Shown piece after piece: positions 21,436 through 31,471 of a DNA stretch of 64,000 nucleotides. The translations under genes and the position numbers were made by a program. Within the stretch, counting starts at the first letter, position 1. Every line of letters starts with the position of its first letter. Origin of the DNA: Eukaryota sp. TZLM1-RC. Taxonomy: Eukaryota > Metamonada: BaSk clade. The notes beneath the pieces were generated by a model, which was given only the letters and a program-made list of their open reading frames with translations, was not told the origin of the DNA and did no database searches. The stretch spans positions 248,001 to 312,000 of the forward strand of contig JAUPSS010000003.1 of NCBI GenBank assembly GCA_040285825.1, given 5' to 3'.

Positions 21436-22477
21436 CTAATCAGCTTTCTTATCTTCATCAACTACAACAGAAACTGTATTGTCCTCAGCTAGATTTTCTA
21501 AAGGTTCCTCCTTAGCAGTGTTCAACTCAGAGGTTTTCAAAGGTGCTTCTTCAACTTTCAGTTTTGCTGCTTGTTGTTGTTTAATTTTAATGATGGAATA
21601 TAACACAATTCCAGTGATTGTAAGAACCATACCAAAAAAGATTCTACCCGTTAGAGGGTCGCCGAAAAACAAGAGCCCTCCTGATAAAATGAAAATGGTT
21701 TTAGCGTGAGAGAAAATGTTGTAGACCACAGCAGAAGACTTTCCGGTGATCAAAAAGAGGGAAAGATTAACGAAAAAGGACAGCATCGCGGTAGTAAAAA
21801 TGAGAAAAATAGAAACGGGACCGAAATCATATCTGATAAAACCAGATACACTGTCGAAAAGGGGAACAAAAGCAGTGAGAGAAATTAACGAGTAAGGTAC
21901 CATTTTGTAGAGCAATTGGACAGACGAAACGTTAAGCTTTCGTTGAAGTGTGCCGGACCAGATTTGATAAAATGCAGTGACGATGACGGCAGAAAAACCA
22001 GCGACAGCACCAACAAAGTCAAGCTTAAAATCAGTATCTCCTACAGTGGCGAACAGCACACCAATAGAGACAAGACCTAAGGACGAAATGGTTACGATAC
22101 CAAACTTCTTTTTGTAGATAAAGTACTCAAAAAGTGCAACTGTCGGAGAAACTAAAATCTTGGGTGAGAAGAATGGGCGTGGATAATACCTTTAAAATTT
22201 GATAAAAGTTGACGGGATTATAGAGAAGGGACAGGTTGTTGAGTACTACATATCCAGTAAAGGCGAGTGACAGAGGAGCAACATCTTTAAATGTTAAAGA
22301 GGCAGGCACAAACATGCTGCGTTTTCTCATACCATGAAGCCCCAAGTAAGTAATACAGAAATGAGTTAATGTCAATATAGTACCAAAGTTGAAGTCATAA
22401 TTGTTGAATAAAACCTTGTTCAACAGCACTATGCTGACCGCAGAGAATGTATTCAACAAAATGTAAGCAAAAACCAT
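21436..22477 (-). CDS. SLC35E3-like nucleotide-sugar/triose-phosphate transporter, one 31-nt intron
   Basis: A drug/metabolite-transporter (TPT) family protein of the Golgi or ER. Exon 1 (22477-22190) covers LLNTFSAVSIVLLNKVLF, LTHFCITYLGLHGM and PVNFYQILK. Exon 2 (22158-21436) continues ILVSPTVALFEYFIYKKKFG and VTAFYQIWSGTLQRKLNVSS through AVVYNIFSHAKTIFILSGG. Removing the 31-nt GTATTA...CACCCAAG segment (22189-22159) joins the exons in frame and matches the spacing of human SLC35E3 residue for residue across the junction, giving 336 aa. About ten membrane helices are expected. The C-terminus is a charged tail rich in Glu, Lys and Asp. Substrate is not predictable. No earlier in-frame ATG exists before an upstream stop. 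Confidence 0.88.
22159..22189 (-). other. Predicted 31-nt spliceosomal intron
   Basis: Begins GTATTATCC and ends TTCTCACCCAAG. Its removal restores the reading frame exactly at the fourth-helix motif (FYQILK|ILVSPT) of the SLC35E3-like transporter. This is the best supported intron in the window because both flanks match a well known family without gap. Confidence 0.75.
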
Positions 22478-22615
22478 ACTAACAGCTGATACACCAACGA
22501 AGAGAGATAAATTGTTTTGGGGAAAATTTTCCTTCTCAACATCTCCTCTAGTCCTGTCACATTCCTACCAAGTTCACCTTCAAAACTCAATAAACCGTCC
22601 CCTACCACTTTTTCA

Positions 22616-23167
22616 ATGACATTGACTCTTGCTGATCTCACACACAATGTACCTGTAGCTATCTGTGAGGGATCCACCTTTAGTACCCGAATTCAATATC
22701 TTACAGCCTTACATCAATATTCCTTACAACTATACAAGGATAGAATACGCATTCCCAGGACAACAGTGTGGATATGTAACCAGTAACCTGGTGGAGAATA
22801 GTAATGGATGCATAGCCGAAGCTCGAGAGTTACCCGTTACGCAAAAGTTGGATTATGTGCGAGAAGTGATAGGAAAATGGTTTGTTGAAAGAAATAAGGA
22901 CGCTGCACCATCTCGAAACGAACTTACTGAGTATGTTGAGAACAGCTACACAAGAAAAATGAGCAAGCAAAAGAACTTGCAGCTTTGCAACAGCCAGTTC
23001 CAGTAGACGAGGAGCTAGGAAAGTACCAACTGAAAGATGCTCCGAAGTACTGCTTAAAATTACATTCAACAGAAAGATTCTCACTTGCTTACAAAGGGAA
23101 AGTGTTTGCTATCGACGATATTCCCCAGCCAAACGAGGAAGAAGTATCCTTTTTCAAGGTAATGTAA
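22616..23167 (+). pseudogene. Unrecognised divergent gene, frame changes twice
   Basis: It is divergent from the transporter, with starts about 140 bp apart. The frame from the ATG at 22616 reads MTLTLADLTHNVPVAICEG; the coding signal then moves to a second frame (IEYAFPGQQCGYVTSNLVEN ... VTQKLDYVREVIGKWFVE) and to a third (EQLHKKNEQAKELAALQQ ... DAPKYCLKLHSTERFSLAY). A 19-nt GT-AG segment (22665-22683) could join the first two frames. No clean intron was found for the second change. Either a small multi-exon gene or a decaying one. The protein family was not recognised; coding-like text may continue decayed to about 23390. Confidence 0.4.
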
Positions 23168-23689
23168 AATCTGGAGCTTCTAGAAAAAGGGATATTCGAG
23201 AACGGAACCCTCAAAGAGAAAACACAGGAAATCACCGAAGGACAAAGGAAGAACAGGTGTGATGTTCGATTTATTGAATAGAGGTGCAATTGAAAAAAAG
23301 GTTTGGTATTGAGAGGTGTTCGAAAACAAAAAGTGGATTTGGACGAAGGCCCTAAGATCTTCCTTAAATCATCATTAACCATGTCTAAAAATGAATGAAA
23401 GAAAAAAAAGATGTAGGAAAAATAAGATGATACGAGGAAAATATTAAACCAACTGAAGGAAAAACAACAACAACTTGGAACAACAAATAGTGCAGTTAAT
23501 GCCTACAATATCACTCATTGCCGTATTCAAGGCACGGAGGAGAACATCAATGATCGTCGACCATAGTTGTTGCAGAGAGATAAGTAAGTCTGTACAATAG
23601 TTTTATACTTTGAAAATAAAATTGTATCATGAAAAAACTTTTTATTAGAAAAGACATTTTATACCTTTTTTTATTTATTGAATTTGCGC

Positions 23690-24302
23690 ACTTAATTAAA
23701 TTAAATCATAACTAATGGGACGACTATCATTGAACCAAGATTTCCTCTACAAAATCTTGATTTGCTTGCTGTCTAGCTAAAGCTTCTCTAATTCGATTGA
23801 AAAACCGCGGTAATCTATTAATAATGGCAAATTGAATCCGTGAACGCCATAAAAAAATATCAAATCTTTTCATTGTTTTTTCTTGCACCATTTTTTGGAA
23901 GTCATCCAAAAAAGTTTCTGCTTCAACTGATAATCTTCCATTTATGGAAAATGGGAAAGCAATAAAAACCAGCTGTGTATTTCTATCGACATTTGCCTCT
24001 TCAATATCTTTATCATATTTTCTATGTTTCTCTTTTGCTTTGAAATCCAGAGCAGCCACCGGATTAAGTTTTCTTCTGTGAACCAAAGTATCATTTGCAA
24101 CATTACATGAGACAAAGTCAACAATAGCTTCAGAATTATCAATCCAATCACAGTATGCATCACCTCTATCATCAGAACCAAAACTATTCAGAGAAAGTGT
24201 TTCCTTCAGCAGGGGCTCTTTGATACACGATATCCTTGCAGTTTGTGCCATATTGAAAACAGAGTCTCTCACAGCATCATGTAATGAAGAACGATAAACT
24301 AC
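23690..24302 (-). mobile_element. LINE family A, copy A1 (endonuclease part only)
   Basis: A 181-aa minus-strand frame (24272-23727) carries the restriction-like endonuclease: EAIVDFVSCNVANDT, then NPVAALDFKAKEKHRKYDKD (Asp, D-x-K and the K..KY signature), then FIAFPFSINGRLSVEAETFL. It is over 90% identical by eye to copy A2 at 47.3-47.9 kb. It is cut at its 5' end near 24302, as expected from incomplete reverse transcription. The 3' end runs into a shared AT-rich tail ending in AATAAATAAA-type sequence. Confidence 0.75.
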
Positions 24303-25420
24303 TACAACTTTCCGAATCTATTTTTCTTTAACATTGTCACTTTAGTATTATATATTTTAGGTATTTTATTAACCATTGGTTTAGGAGTTCTAGCTTATCT
24401 ATTCGGCTTCTGCTCTCAGTCAATCGTACTTCTTGATGTTTGATTGCACTTCGGTGGTTGTTTACCATTGGCGAATATCATAGACAGTCTTTTTTATTAA
24501 ATAAATAGAATAAATAAATTATTTCACCCAAACTATAAATCATATGTGGAGTCGAGTAGATTACGAATAGTGTTTAAGCAATTCAAATCAGATAAAACCC
24601 CAAGGAGTTCCCCACACAAGTGTTTAGAGAAAGGAACTAGTTTTGGTAAAAGGCTATATGCTAGAAATTTTCCAAGTATTGCAGTGATTCATCATTGAAA
24701 AGATTGATATTTCGAGTGTTATTCAATTCAAAAGAAGGAGTATCAATAGCGACTAATAATTTTGATGTGAAAACTAGACAGATGAAAATAGTGCTTGATG
24801 TATAGAAAGATTATTGTCATAATGTCTATGAACTGCTGGGAACTGTAATCAAAACTGTACTGTGGATTGGAGAAATGCCATTCTCTTTTAAAACAGTTAC
24901 TGGCGGTCACTGAGTGTTACTTATCGCATCATTGCATTGAATATCGTAAACAAAGTCGGCAAATAATGCGGGTTTAAGCAAAAAGTGTAAAGTATAAGTA
25001 CAAGGCTTTGAATTAAAAAGCAAAGACGAAGATGATAAGACGGCAACTTTAGATATAAAAATTCAGTTATTGAAGAAACAGAAATTTATCATCCTCTTTC
25101 AAACCTCATTGCTGGAAGAGCCGTATGTGAAAGTGAAATCAAGAAAAGAAAGCGTGGTGACCTGCTTCCCAGAGCACGGGTAATCTCTCATAGAGTGACA
25201 CAACAGAAAAGCTTCTCCATTCGGTTAAACATTCAAAAGCTTATAAACTAATTTGCAAGGACAACAAGACAATTGGAAAGCGTACCACTAGTCAACTTAA
25301 AGGTACCTCCAATCAGTCTACAGCCCCTAAGTGGTCTAGACGTAGTAATAGAATTAGGAAGCGTATCTCAATCTTGGTATAATTAGCTTGTATAGTAAAT
25401 TAATTAAAAAGCTCTCAAAT
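24303..25420. other. Intergenic region without recognised gene
   Basis: Short interrupted frames only. A plus-strand patch at about 25020-25380 has Lys/Arg-rich codons that might be transposon-derived, but nothing was identified. Homology to Fanzor copy A starts abruptly at 25421. Confidence 0.45.
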
Positions 25421-26692
25421 CATAATGGACCTATTTACTCAGCAGGTTGCCGACCCTCATCGTTTTAACGCTATGTTGATGCTGGACAATGTTGATCTCA
25501 ATCCAGACAACAGCACCTTCATATTCACTGCTGGGCTAAATATTTTATCCTTTCTGGAAAATATTGCATCTGACACTATGCGAAGAAATGCTGTGTCCCC
25601 ATCCCCCAGTTATTCTCCTGGCTTTATCTCTTTTAGTCAAAAACTGGAACAGCATTTTCTCTCTTTTAATGCCAACCACTGTCTGCTGAAAGAACCGTTT
25701 GCCTTTTTCAGAAAAAAGAAGTATCTGACTTACACAATCAGTTCAGATGCTGTTTCAATCCGCTTCACTTTTTCTTTTGTCCCCAAAAAAATAAGAATCG
25801 TCGGACAACCACAGAATTGGCAACCACCATAGCCAGTGGGGAAATCGATATACCTGCAAAAAGTCGAAAGCGAAACTCTAGAGTTTAAAAACATGTTTGT
25901 CCAATGCAACGTCGAAGAACTGACGACGCCTAAGAGCCTCCTCCAGTTGATCCAATTGAATATTCAATTGATCCTAATCACAAACATTTGTGTGGTTATT
26001 CAATTGGATCAAGAATTGAAAATAATAATGTAGACCATCAACTTTCGGGCCTTGTTCTGAATCCAAAGGCAAAGAAGATCATTCAACCACCAGTCCTGAC
26101 TCATGCATCACCAAATTGCTATTTTGCTAAGAATTTACACAAATATCTTAATGAAATAGCAACGCCTTTGATGTGGGTACCGACACATGAAGAAATCAGC
26201 AATCCCGACTTCCGCCCGAGAACTATACTAGACCAACTGCTGATAAATGGAGATCGCTAAGCCCTGCACCGCAACAAGTTTGATTTCTTTATAAGAAGAC
26301 AAAAAAGGATAATGGGATTAATTGAAAAAATTAAACTAATGGCTAATGGCAGAGAAACCATAATTTGGTTTGGTAGTGGAAATGATGTACCATCAAGACA
26401 AGCTGTGAAAACCCCAAGAAAGCGCTTTTTGAAGGAGATTCAGAAACATTTTACATATGTGAAACCTAATGGAGATGAATTCTACACATCTGCCAAAACG
26501 AATTGCTGTAAGGTATTCAATCAAAAGTTGTATCACGATGATGGGACGGTGAACAATGATAAGTTTGTATGCCCTCAATGTCAGACACTCTGGTCGAGGG
26601 ACATCTCAGCCTCCAGAAACCAACTGGAGATTGCCATAAGTGAGCACTACTACAATGAAAGACCTGAGGCGTTCCGGAGACCCCGTAGATAA
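25421..26692 (+). mobile_element. Fanzor copy B, 5'-truncated
   Basis: Near-identical to copy A from the codon MDLFTQQVADPH onward; the N-terminal 200 or so residues are missing. It has an in-frame stop after QPQNWQPP (25830) and the same frame change as copy A (25911-25936 region). From YSIDPNHKH on it is better preserved than A: NGRETIIWFGSGNDV, KTNCCKVF, VCPQCQTLWSRDISASRNQL, with an intact zinc ribbon and third RuvC Asp, ending at 26692. One further stop (ILDQLLINGDR) interrupts it at about 26258. The KATNIP gene starts 63 bp past the element's right end in the same direction. Confidence 0.8.
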
Positions 26693-26840
26693 GTGCTTTT
26701 CCATGTATTGCGTACCTGTACGCGTATTATGATGTTGCTGCTTTAACTATCATTTGATAGTGATAGAACTACAGTAAGCTTAACATCTATCAAGATTGCA
26801 CGAATTGGTCAAAAGCCAGCGTGCGTTTTGATAGAAATTC
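26693..26840 (+). ncRNA. Conserved noncoding tail of Fanzor copy B, candidate guide-RNA region
   Basis: Matches the tail of copy A up to GCGTTTTGATAGAAATTC, after which the two flanks diverge. Two perfect hairpins: GCGTAC-CT-GTACGC (26710-26723) and CTATCA-TT-TGATAG (26747-26760). Candidate OMEGA-type RNA and element right end; expression unknown. Confidence 0.45.
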
Positions 26841-26902
26841 TCTGTAAGGAGGAATAAAGACAATTTTCCAATGACTATCACAGCATCCCAATACTTCCAT
26901 AG

Positions 26903-29740
26903 ATGAAGCGCAAAGATTTGGCCAGAACCAATGAGCAGTACAGATCTCTTCTGGAACAACGTAATAAACTCCTTCAGCGCTTGGAAGCCAAGAAAGGTTC
27001 CAAGTCACATCTTTCTACATTACCTCACAAGCACAAGCGTGAACAAGGCTTCAACGTTCTTTTTTCAGGTGCTAATGCTGAACCCTCCTCTTATCAGCAG
27101 CAACCAAACAGTGGTACACACCATTCTAGAATAAATGTTTCAGAAACACGTTCTAAATGGAATTTAGGGTCCCGTGAGTCACTTATAATCAAAACCACTG
27201 ATGGGGAGGAAGTCAAAGTTAGTCCTCGCAAATCAACATTAGAACAATCAATAACCAAGGAGGACAATGAGGTTCACCCAGATTCTACAGACCCTTATCA
27301 GCAAGTCTTCTTCCGTATTAAACAGCTAACCCCCACCAAACTTACCAAGCTTATTGATTTCATTTCTGACTTGGAAGCCCAACCTGCTGCTTCATCTTCT
27401 TCATTGAACAAATGGAACGTTGATCCTATCTCACTATCTCAGTCAGGTTTCGAACCTGCATCCCATCCTATTTGGTTGAAACAACATGGAGATCAGGAAG
27501 AGGAAAACTCTCCTGTTGCTAGGATTGATGATCACCAAAAAGGAGATCGTAAGGAAAAGCTTGGTGGTCGTCCAATATGGTTGGAGTCAATGGCTCCTGT
27601 CAAGAAGTCAATTGAATTCCAACTTCAACAACTCAAATCTGACTCTGAACCTGAAACTCTTGAAGAAATTGAAATCACTTCGTCTGATTCAGAAATTCCT
27701 GAAGAGTTACCTGAGAAAAGTGGCCTTAATTTAGGCTCATTACGACAATCAATCGACATGTCACTTTCCCGTGTCATCAAAGAAGAGATCACTGAGGAGT
27801 CTGGCTCTTCTACTGACACACCGATGAGCTCTACTCTCATCCCCTCTCTACCTAAAGCAAGTTCTATAACCTTTTACCTCCACTCTACTCATGGTGATGC
27901 TCACTGGGTTGGACTAAGTGGTATTGAGCTTTTTGATGGTGAAGGTCGATTGATCAAGGTAGAATCAGTTGAGGCTAGTCCTGCCTGTGTCGATGAAAGT
28001 GACCCTAGACAACCAATCAATTTGATTGATGATTGTCCCAGGTCAACTTCGATATTTCATCAATGGCTTGCTCCATTCACAGGAGACAACCAAATTATAT
28101 TGACTATTCCTGAGTCGTTTGTTTCTTTAATTAGAATTTGGAACTACAACGCCAGTAGAATTCATTCCAATAGAGGGGTTAAGTCTTGTTCGGTCTATTG
28201 TGGAGACTCTCTTGTCTTTTCTGGTGAGGTGGCACAAGCTGAAGGTAAAATTGTAGGGGCAAAGGCACTAGCTGAGGTTCTTTTGTTTGCTCACCCTGAA
28301 GCAGATAAGAATCTTTTACAATTACTAGCCAAGAACGATCCTATTCCTGATGATGAAGTTGAACCAGTATTCAGTGCATCGCCAGTAAAATCATCAAGAC
28401 CAATCACCCATCAAATTGATCGCTCAAGAAAGGAAACCTTTGAGGTAGAGGTAATTCCAGTTAAAGAAGAGTCCACACAACTGCCATTTACAGAGCAAGG
28501 TATTACACAATGTAAGGAAAAGGAAGAGGGTCTCTGTGAATTAGAATTTTGGAAGAATTCAATAGAAAATTTAACAACAATTTCAATTCGGGAAATTTTG
28601 GTTCATTTGATTGACAACTATGGTGATCCATGCTATATAGGTCTAGGGTCCTTGATTCCAATTTATCTGAATGGTCAAGGAATGCCACAGCTTGTCAATA
28701 GTCGACACGTGTCAGTTTCTGCTCCTTACCAATCAGAACGAAGAAGGCCCTCAAATTTGATCAATCGTCACTTTGTCACCACCAATGATTCTTTCATGTG
28801 GCTCTGTCCATTTGAGTCAGCTAAACCCCCAACAATATCGTTCAAATTTACTTCTAAAATCCCCATAATAGGGTTTTTGGTCTATGGTTACAACAAGTCA
28901 GTGGATGACGTCATCAGATCGGTCAAAAAGTGTCTGATTACTGACCCCGACAACCGATTGATTTTGAGTGATGTTGTCATAAGGAAACCTCCAGGTAATG
29001 TACACTATGATTACGGCCAAGTGGTTTTATTTAACCAAAATCAAGTCCAAAATCAACAACAGATTTCTCTTGACCACTACATTAACCCTAACCCCCCACT
29101 TCCAAATCCTAGATTTATTAAGCTATTCCCTCAAATGTACGCAACCCCACACTTACCTAAAGGAATGACTTTGAAGTTTGTTATCAAGAGCACCCATGGA
29201 GATCCTTATTACGTGGGTCTTTCTGGAGTCACAGTCGTTACTTCTCAAGGGGTTCTTGACCGTTCGAAGATCAAAATTGAAGAGTTTCCGTCGAGATTGA
29301 TGGATGTTGATGATTGCAGAATTGTTGAAAATTTGTTGTTTGACTCTGCTGATGATGTTTGCAATTCTTGGTTGACACAATTCAAACCAAATTCAGTTGA
29401 AAATGAAATCTATTTAAGAATTGATGAAATTGTGGAATTTAATGTGATTCGTTTGTTTAATTACAAAAAAGATGAGTCACGAGGGGTCTGTGATTTTGAA
29501 CTTTTGATTGATGATTTGATTGCTTTTCAGGGGAGCTGTCCACCAAAAGGAACTCTTTCTATACTTTTTAATCATGTCTCTTCTCAAATAATGTTTAGAG
29601 AAAAAGAAAATATTTACACTGCACCCCAAATACAACCTGTCGTTTTTATTAATGATAACAAGGTAATTTCTCAACCAGAACAAATACCCAGTGCCCATGA
29701 AAGTAAGGTCAATAGGCCAAAAACCATCAGTAAAAGGTAG
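26903..29740 (+). CDS. KATNIP-like (KIAA0556, DUF4457) ciliary protein
   Basis: 945 aa from the ATG at 26903. After a charged N-terminus there are three copies of the KATNIP domain, starting near residues 322, 558 and 754. Each begins with a phrase such as STHGDAHWVGLSGIELF, DNYGDPCYIGLGSL or STHGDPYYVGLSGVTVV, and carries features such as IRIWNYNASRIHSNRGVKSC and IDDC. In animals KATNIP binds microtubules and katanin and acts at the ciliary base; mutations cause Joubert syndrome. The protein is shorter than the about 1600-aa human one. It is uninterrupted and intact. It follows Fanzor copy B closely. Confidence 0.85.
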   Translation: MKRKDLARTNEQYRSLLEQRNKLLQRLEAKKGSKSHLSTLPHKHKREQGFNVLFSGANAEPSSYQQQPNSGTHHSRINVSETRSKWNLGSRESLIIKTTDGEEVKVSPRKSTLEQSITKEDNEVHPDSTDPYQQVFFRIKQLTPTKLTKLIDFISDLEAQPAASSSSLNKWNVDPISLSQSGFEPASHPIWLKQHGDQEEENSPVARIDDHQKGDRKEKLGGRPIWLESMAPVKKSIEFQLQQLKSDSEPETLEEIEITSSDSEIPEELPEKSGLNLGSLRQSIDMSLSRVIKEEITEESGSSTDTPMSSTLIPSLPKASSITFYLHSTHGDAHWVGLSGIELFDGEGRLIKVESVEASPACVDESDPRQPINLIDDCPRSTSIFHQWLAPFTGDNQIILTIPESFVSLIRIWNYNASRIHSNRGVKSCSVYCGDSLVFSGEVAQAEGKIVGAKALAEVLLFAHPEADKNLLQLLAKNDPIPDDEVEPVFSASPVKSSRPITHQIDRSRKETFEVEVIPVKEESTQLPFTEQGITQCKEKEEGLCELEFWKNSIENLTTISIREILVHLIDNYGDPCYIGLGSLIPIYLNGQGMPQLVNSRHVSVSAPYQSERRRPSNLINRHFVTTNDSFMWLCPFESAKPPTISFKFTSKIPIIGFLVYGYNKSVDDVIRSVKKCLITDPDNRLILSDVVIRKPPGNVHYDYGQVVLFNQNQVQNQQQISLDHYINPNPPLPNPRFIKLFPQMYATPHLPKGMTLKFVIKSTHGDPYYVGLSGVTVVTSQGVLDRSKIKIEEFPSRLMDVDDCRIVENLLFDSADDVCNSWLTQFKPNSVENEIYLRIDEIVEFNVIRLFNYKKDESRGVCDFELLIDDLIAFQGSCPPKGTLSILFNHVSSQIMFREKENIYTAPQIQPVVFINDNKVISQPEQIPSAHESKVNRPKTISKR

Positions 29741-30260
29741 ATGTAAGTGTTCCGTTGTGGACCTAAATTTTTATCTACCATCAAAGAATATTGTTTCTTC
29801 ACGTAGTAATTTCAGAAAATTTAAATTTTTTCTGTCGTTGTGATCATTTTTGTGATTCATTTTTATCAGGTTTTTTGTACATAATTGTTAGCTTTGATTA
29901 CCCAAATTTTCACTTCTCCACTGCTCTATGTCAATGTCTTTTATAATGGTCTCTGGCAAGTTCTTCTTCAAGTTGCTTCAATGTATCATTAAATAAATAT
30001 TAAGATAATCATTTGTATGTGTATCAAGATTTTAGTAAGTTTATTTATTAAACTATCAACAAGTCTCCTTGCCAGTTGCTCTTATATAGTTTAAAAAAAT
30101 TTGTAATGTATCAACAAAGGCACTCAGGATTCGAGAGAAAATCATAAAAAGAATTGAATATTTGCATTGCTGTTTATTGAACCATTTTCACAGCATTCCC
30201 TTGTTTTCTCCCTATAGAGATAGACCTTCCTTCTAAAGAAGAAGGGAAAATAGTACAAGC
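29741..30260. other. 3' flank of the KATNIP gene, no gene recognised
   Basis: AT-rich sequence with several AATAAA-like strings, consistent with polyadenylation. No coding frame is supported. Confidence 0.45.
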
Positions 30261-30480
30261 AAGTTGTCTTGAATTTGTCCACCAACATGAGCTTCTTCAA
30301 TAATTTTACCACAAGATCAGTGATTTTGTTATACTTAAACCGACAGACTGAAATTTCCTTCTCTGAACCATTGTGTCATTTGCAACAACACAAACACCAA
30401 AATCAGCAGTCGCTTCAGAATTATAAATACAATCGCAGTAAATATCAGCTCTATTTTTAGCTCTGGATAATATTTATAGT
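30261..30480 (-). mobile_element. Decayed LINE family A scrap (A4)
   Basis: The stretch around 30340-30460 matches copy A1 near 24080-24170 on the same strand (tcatttgcaacanyacan... and ...cgcttcagaattataaatacaatcgcagta). It corresponds to the endonuclease segment before the catalytic Asp. Heavily decayed. Confidence 0.45.
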
Positions 30481-31470
30481 TTATTAGTATATTAGTTTTA
30501 TATTGTAAATGCACCCTTGTACAACCATTTTGCCTTCATTATAAATCTCTTCACTTTGATATCAACACGTCCAATCATAACCCATGCAGATCGTCACTAT
30601 ATTTAAAACCAAAATAAATAATTTGATGACATGAAATAGCTCTGCATGAACATCAAAATACGTTGATAATTTTGGTAAATTTTGAATAAGTCGGAAACAA
30701 TTCAATCCATCATCTTGTGTCAAATAATATAAATGTTGTTTTATTGAAGGAGTCCTGTGCACCTTTCTTCTAAATAACCTTAGAAGACCTCTGCTCATGG
30801 GTTCTCACAAGTGGGACCCAAGTTGTAAGTTTAGGCTGTATTGATGTGCCATTACTTTGTACGATTATATAAATTGTCAAAATTTAGCATGTATAAAGAC
30901 AAACTTTTCTATCACAATATCAGCATATCCTGTGTAAGTTTAAGAAAAGAGCTGGGTTGGACAAACTTTCAGCTGTTGTGAAAATAATTCCTGAAATTCT
31001 TCGGCCAAACATTGGGTAAAATAACGAACGATTTATTTGTACAGTTACATCTCACAACACTTATTGCCAAGTTTACGAACTATTATGGTCAGTTGTCACT
31101 TACAAGTTTCTATTTTATTTTGATTTTATCACAAGAATGTTGTATCTTGTAGATGTTTCCATCGTTCTATTGCATCTCACTGAACTAACGGGATAGTGGT
31201 TACTAAATAAAGATGACTAGGTCTGAGAAAAAAAGAAATACACCACCCTGAAAGAAGATATATTTATGGAAAATTGATTGGCATAGCTAACTATATCTGA
31301 GAGGAATATAGATAAATTGAAATGGCAAAAAGTCATACAATAATGGTTCTGATGAGAGTCGAATTGGTCTGGGTAAACACGTTTTGACATTAGATTTCAA
31401 TTGACGAGCTTGACAAGCAAGGTAAGCAGAAAGTCTTTTCTATTAGTAAAATTTCATCTCTTTGACTGTA
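30481..31470. other. Region between LINE scrap and Ty3 element
   Basis: No gene recognised. A minus-strand frame at 30562-30798 has no identifiable domain. The 3' LTR of the Ty3/gypsy element would be expected near 31.0-31.4 kb, but no copy of it was found on the other side of the element. Confidence 0.4.
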
Positions 31471-31471
31471 G

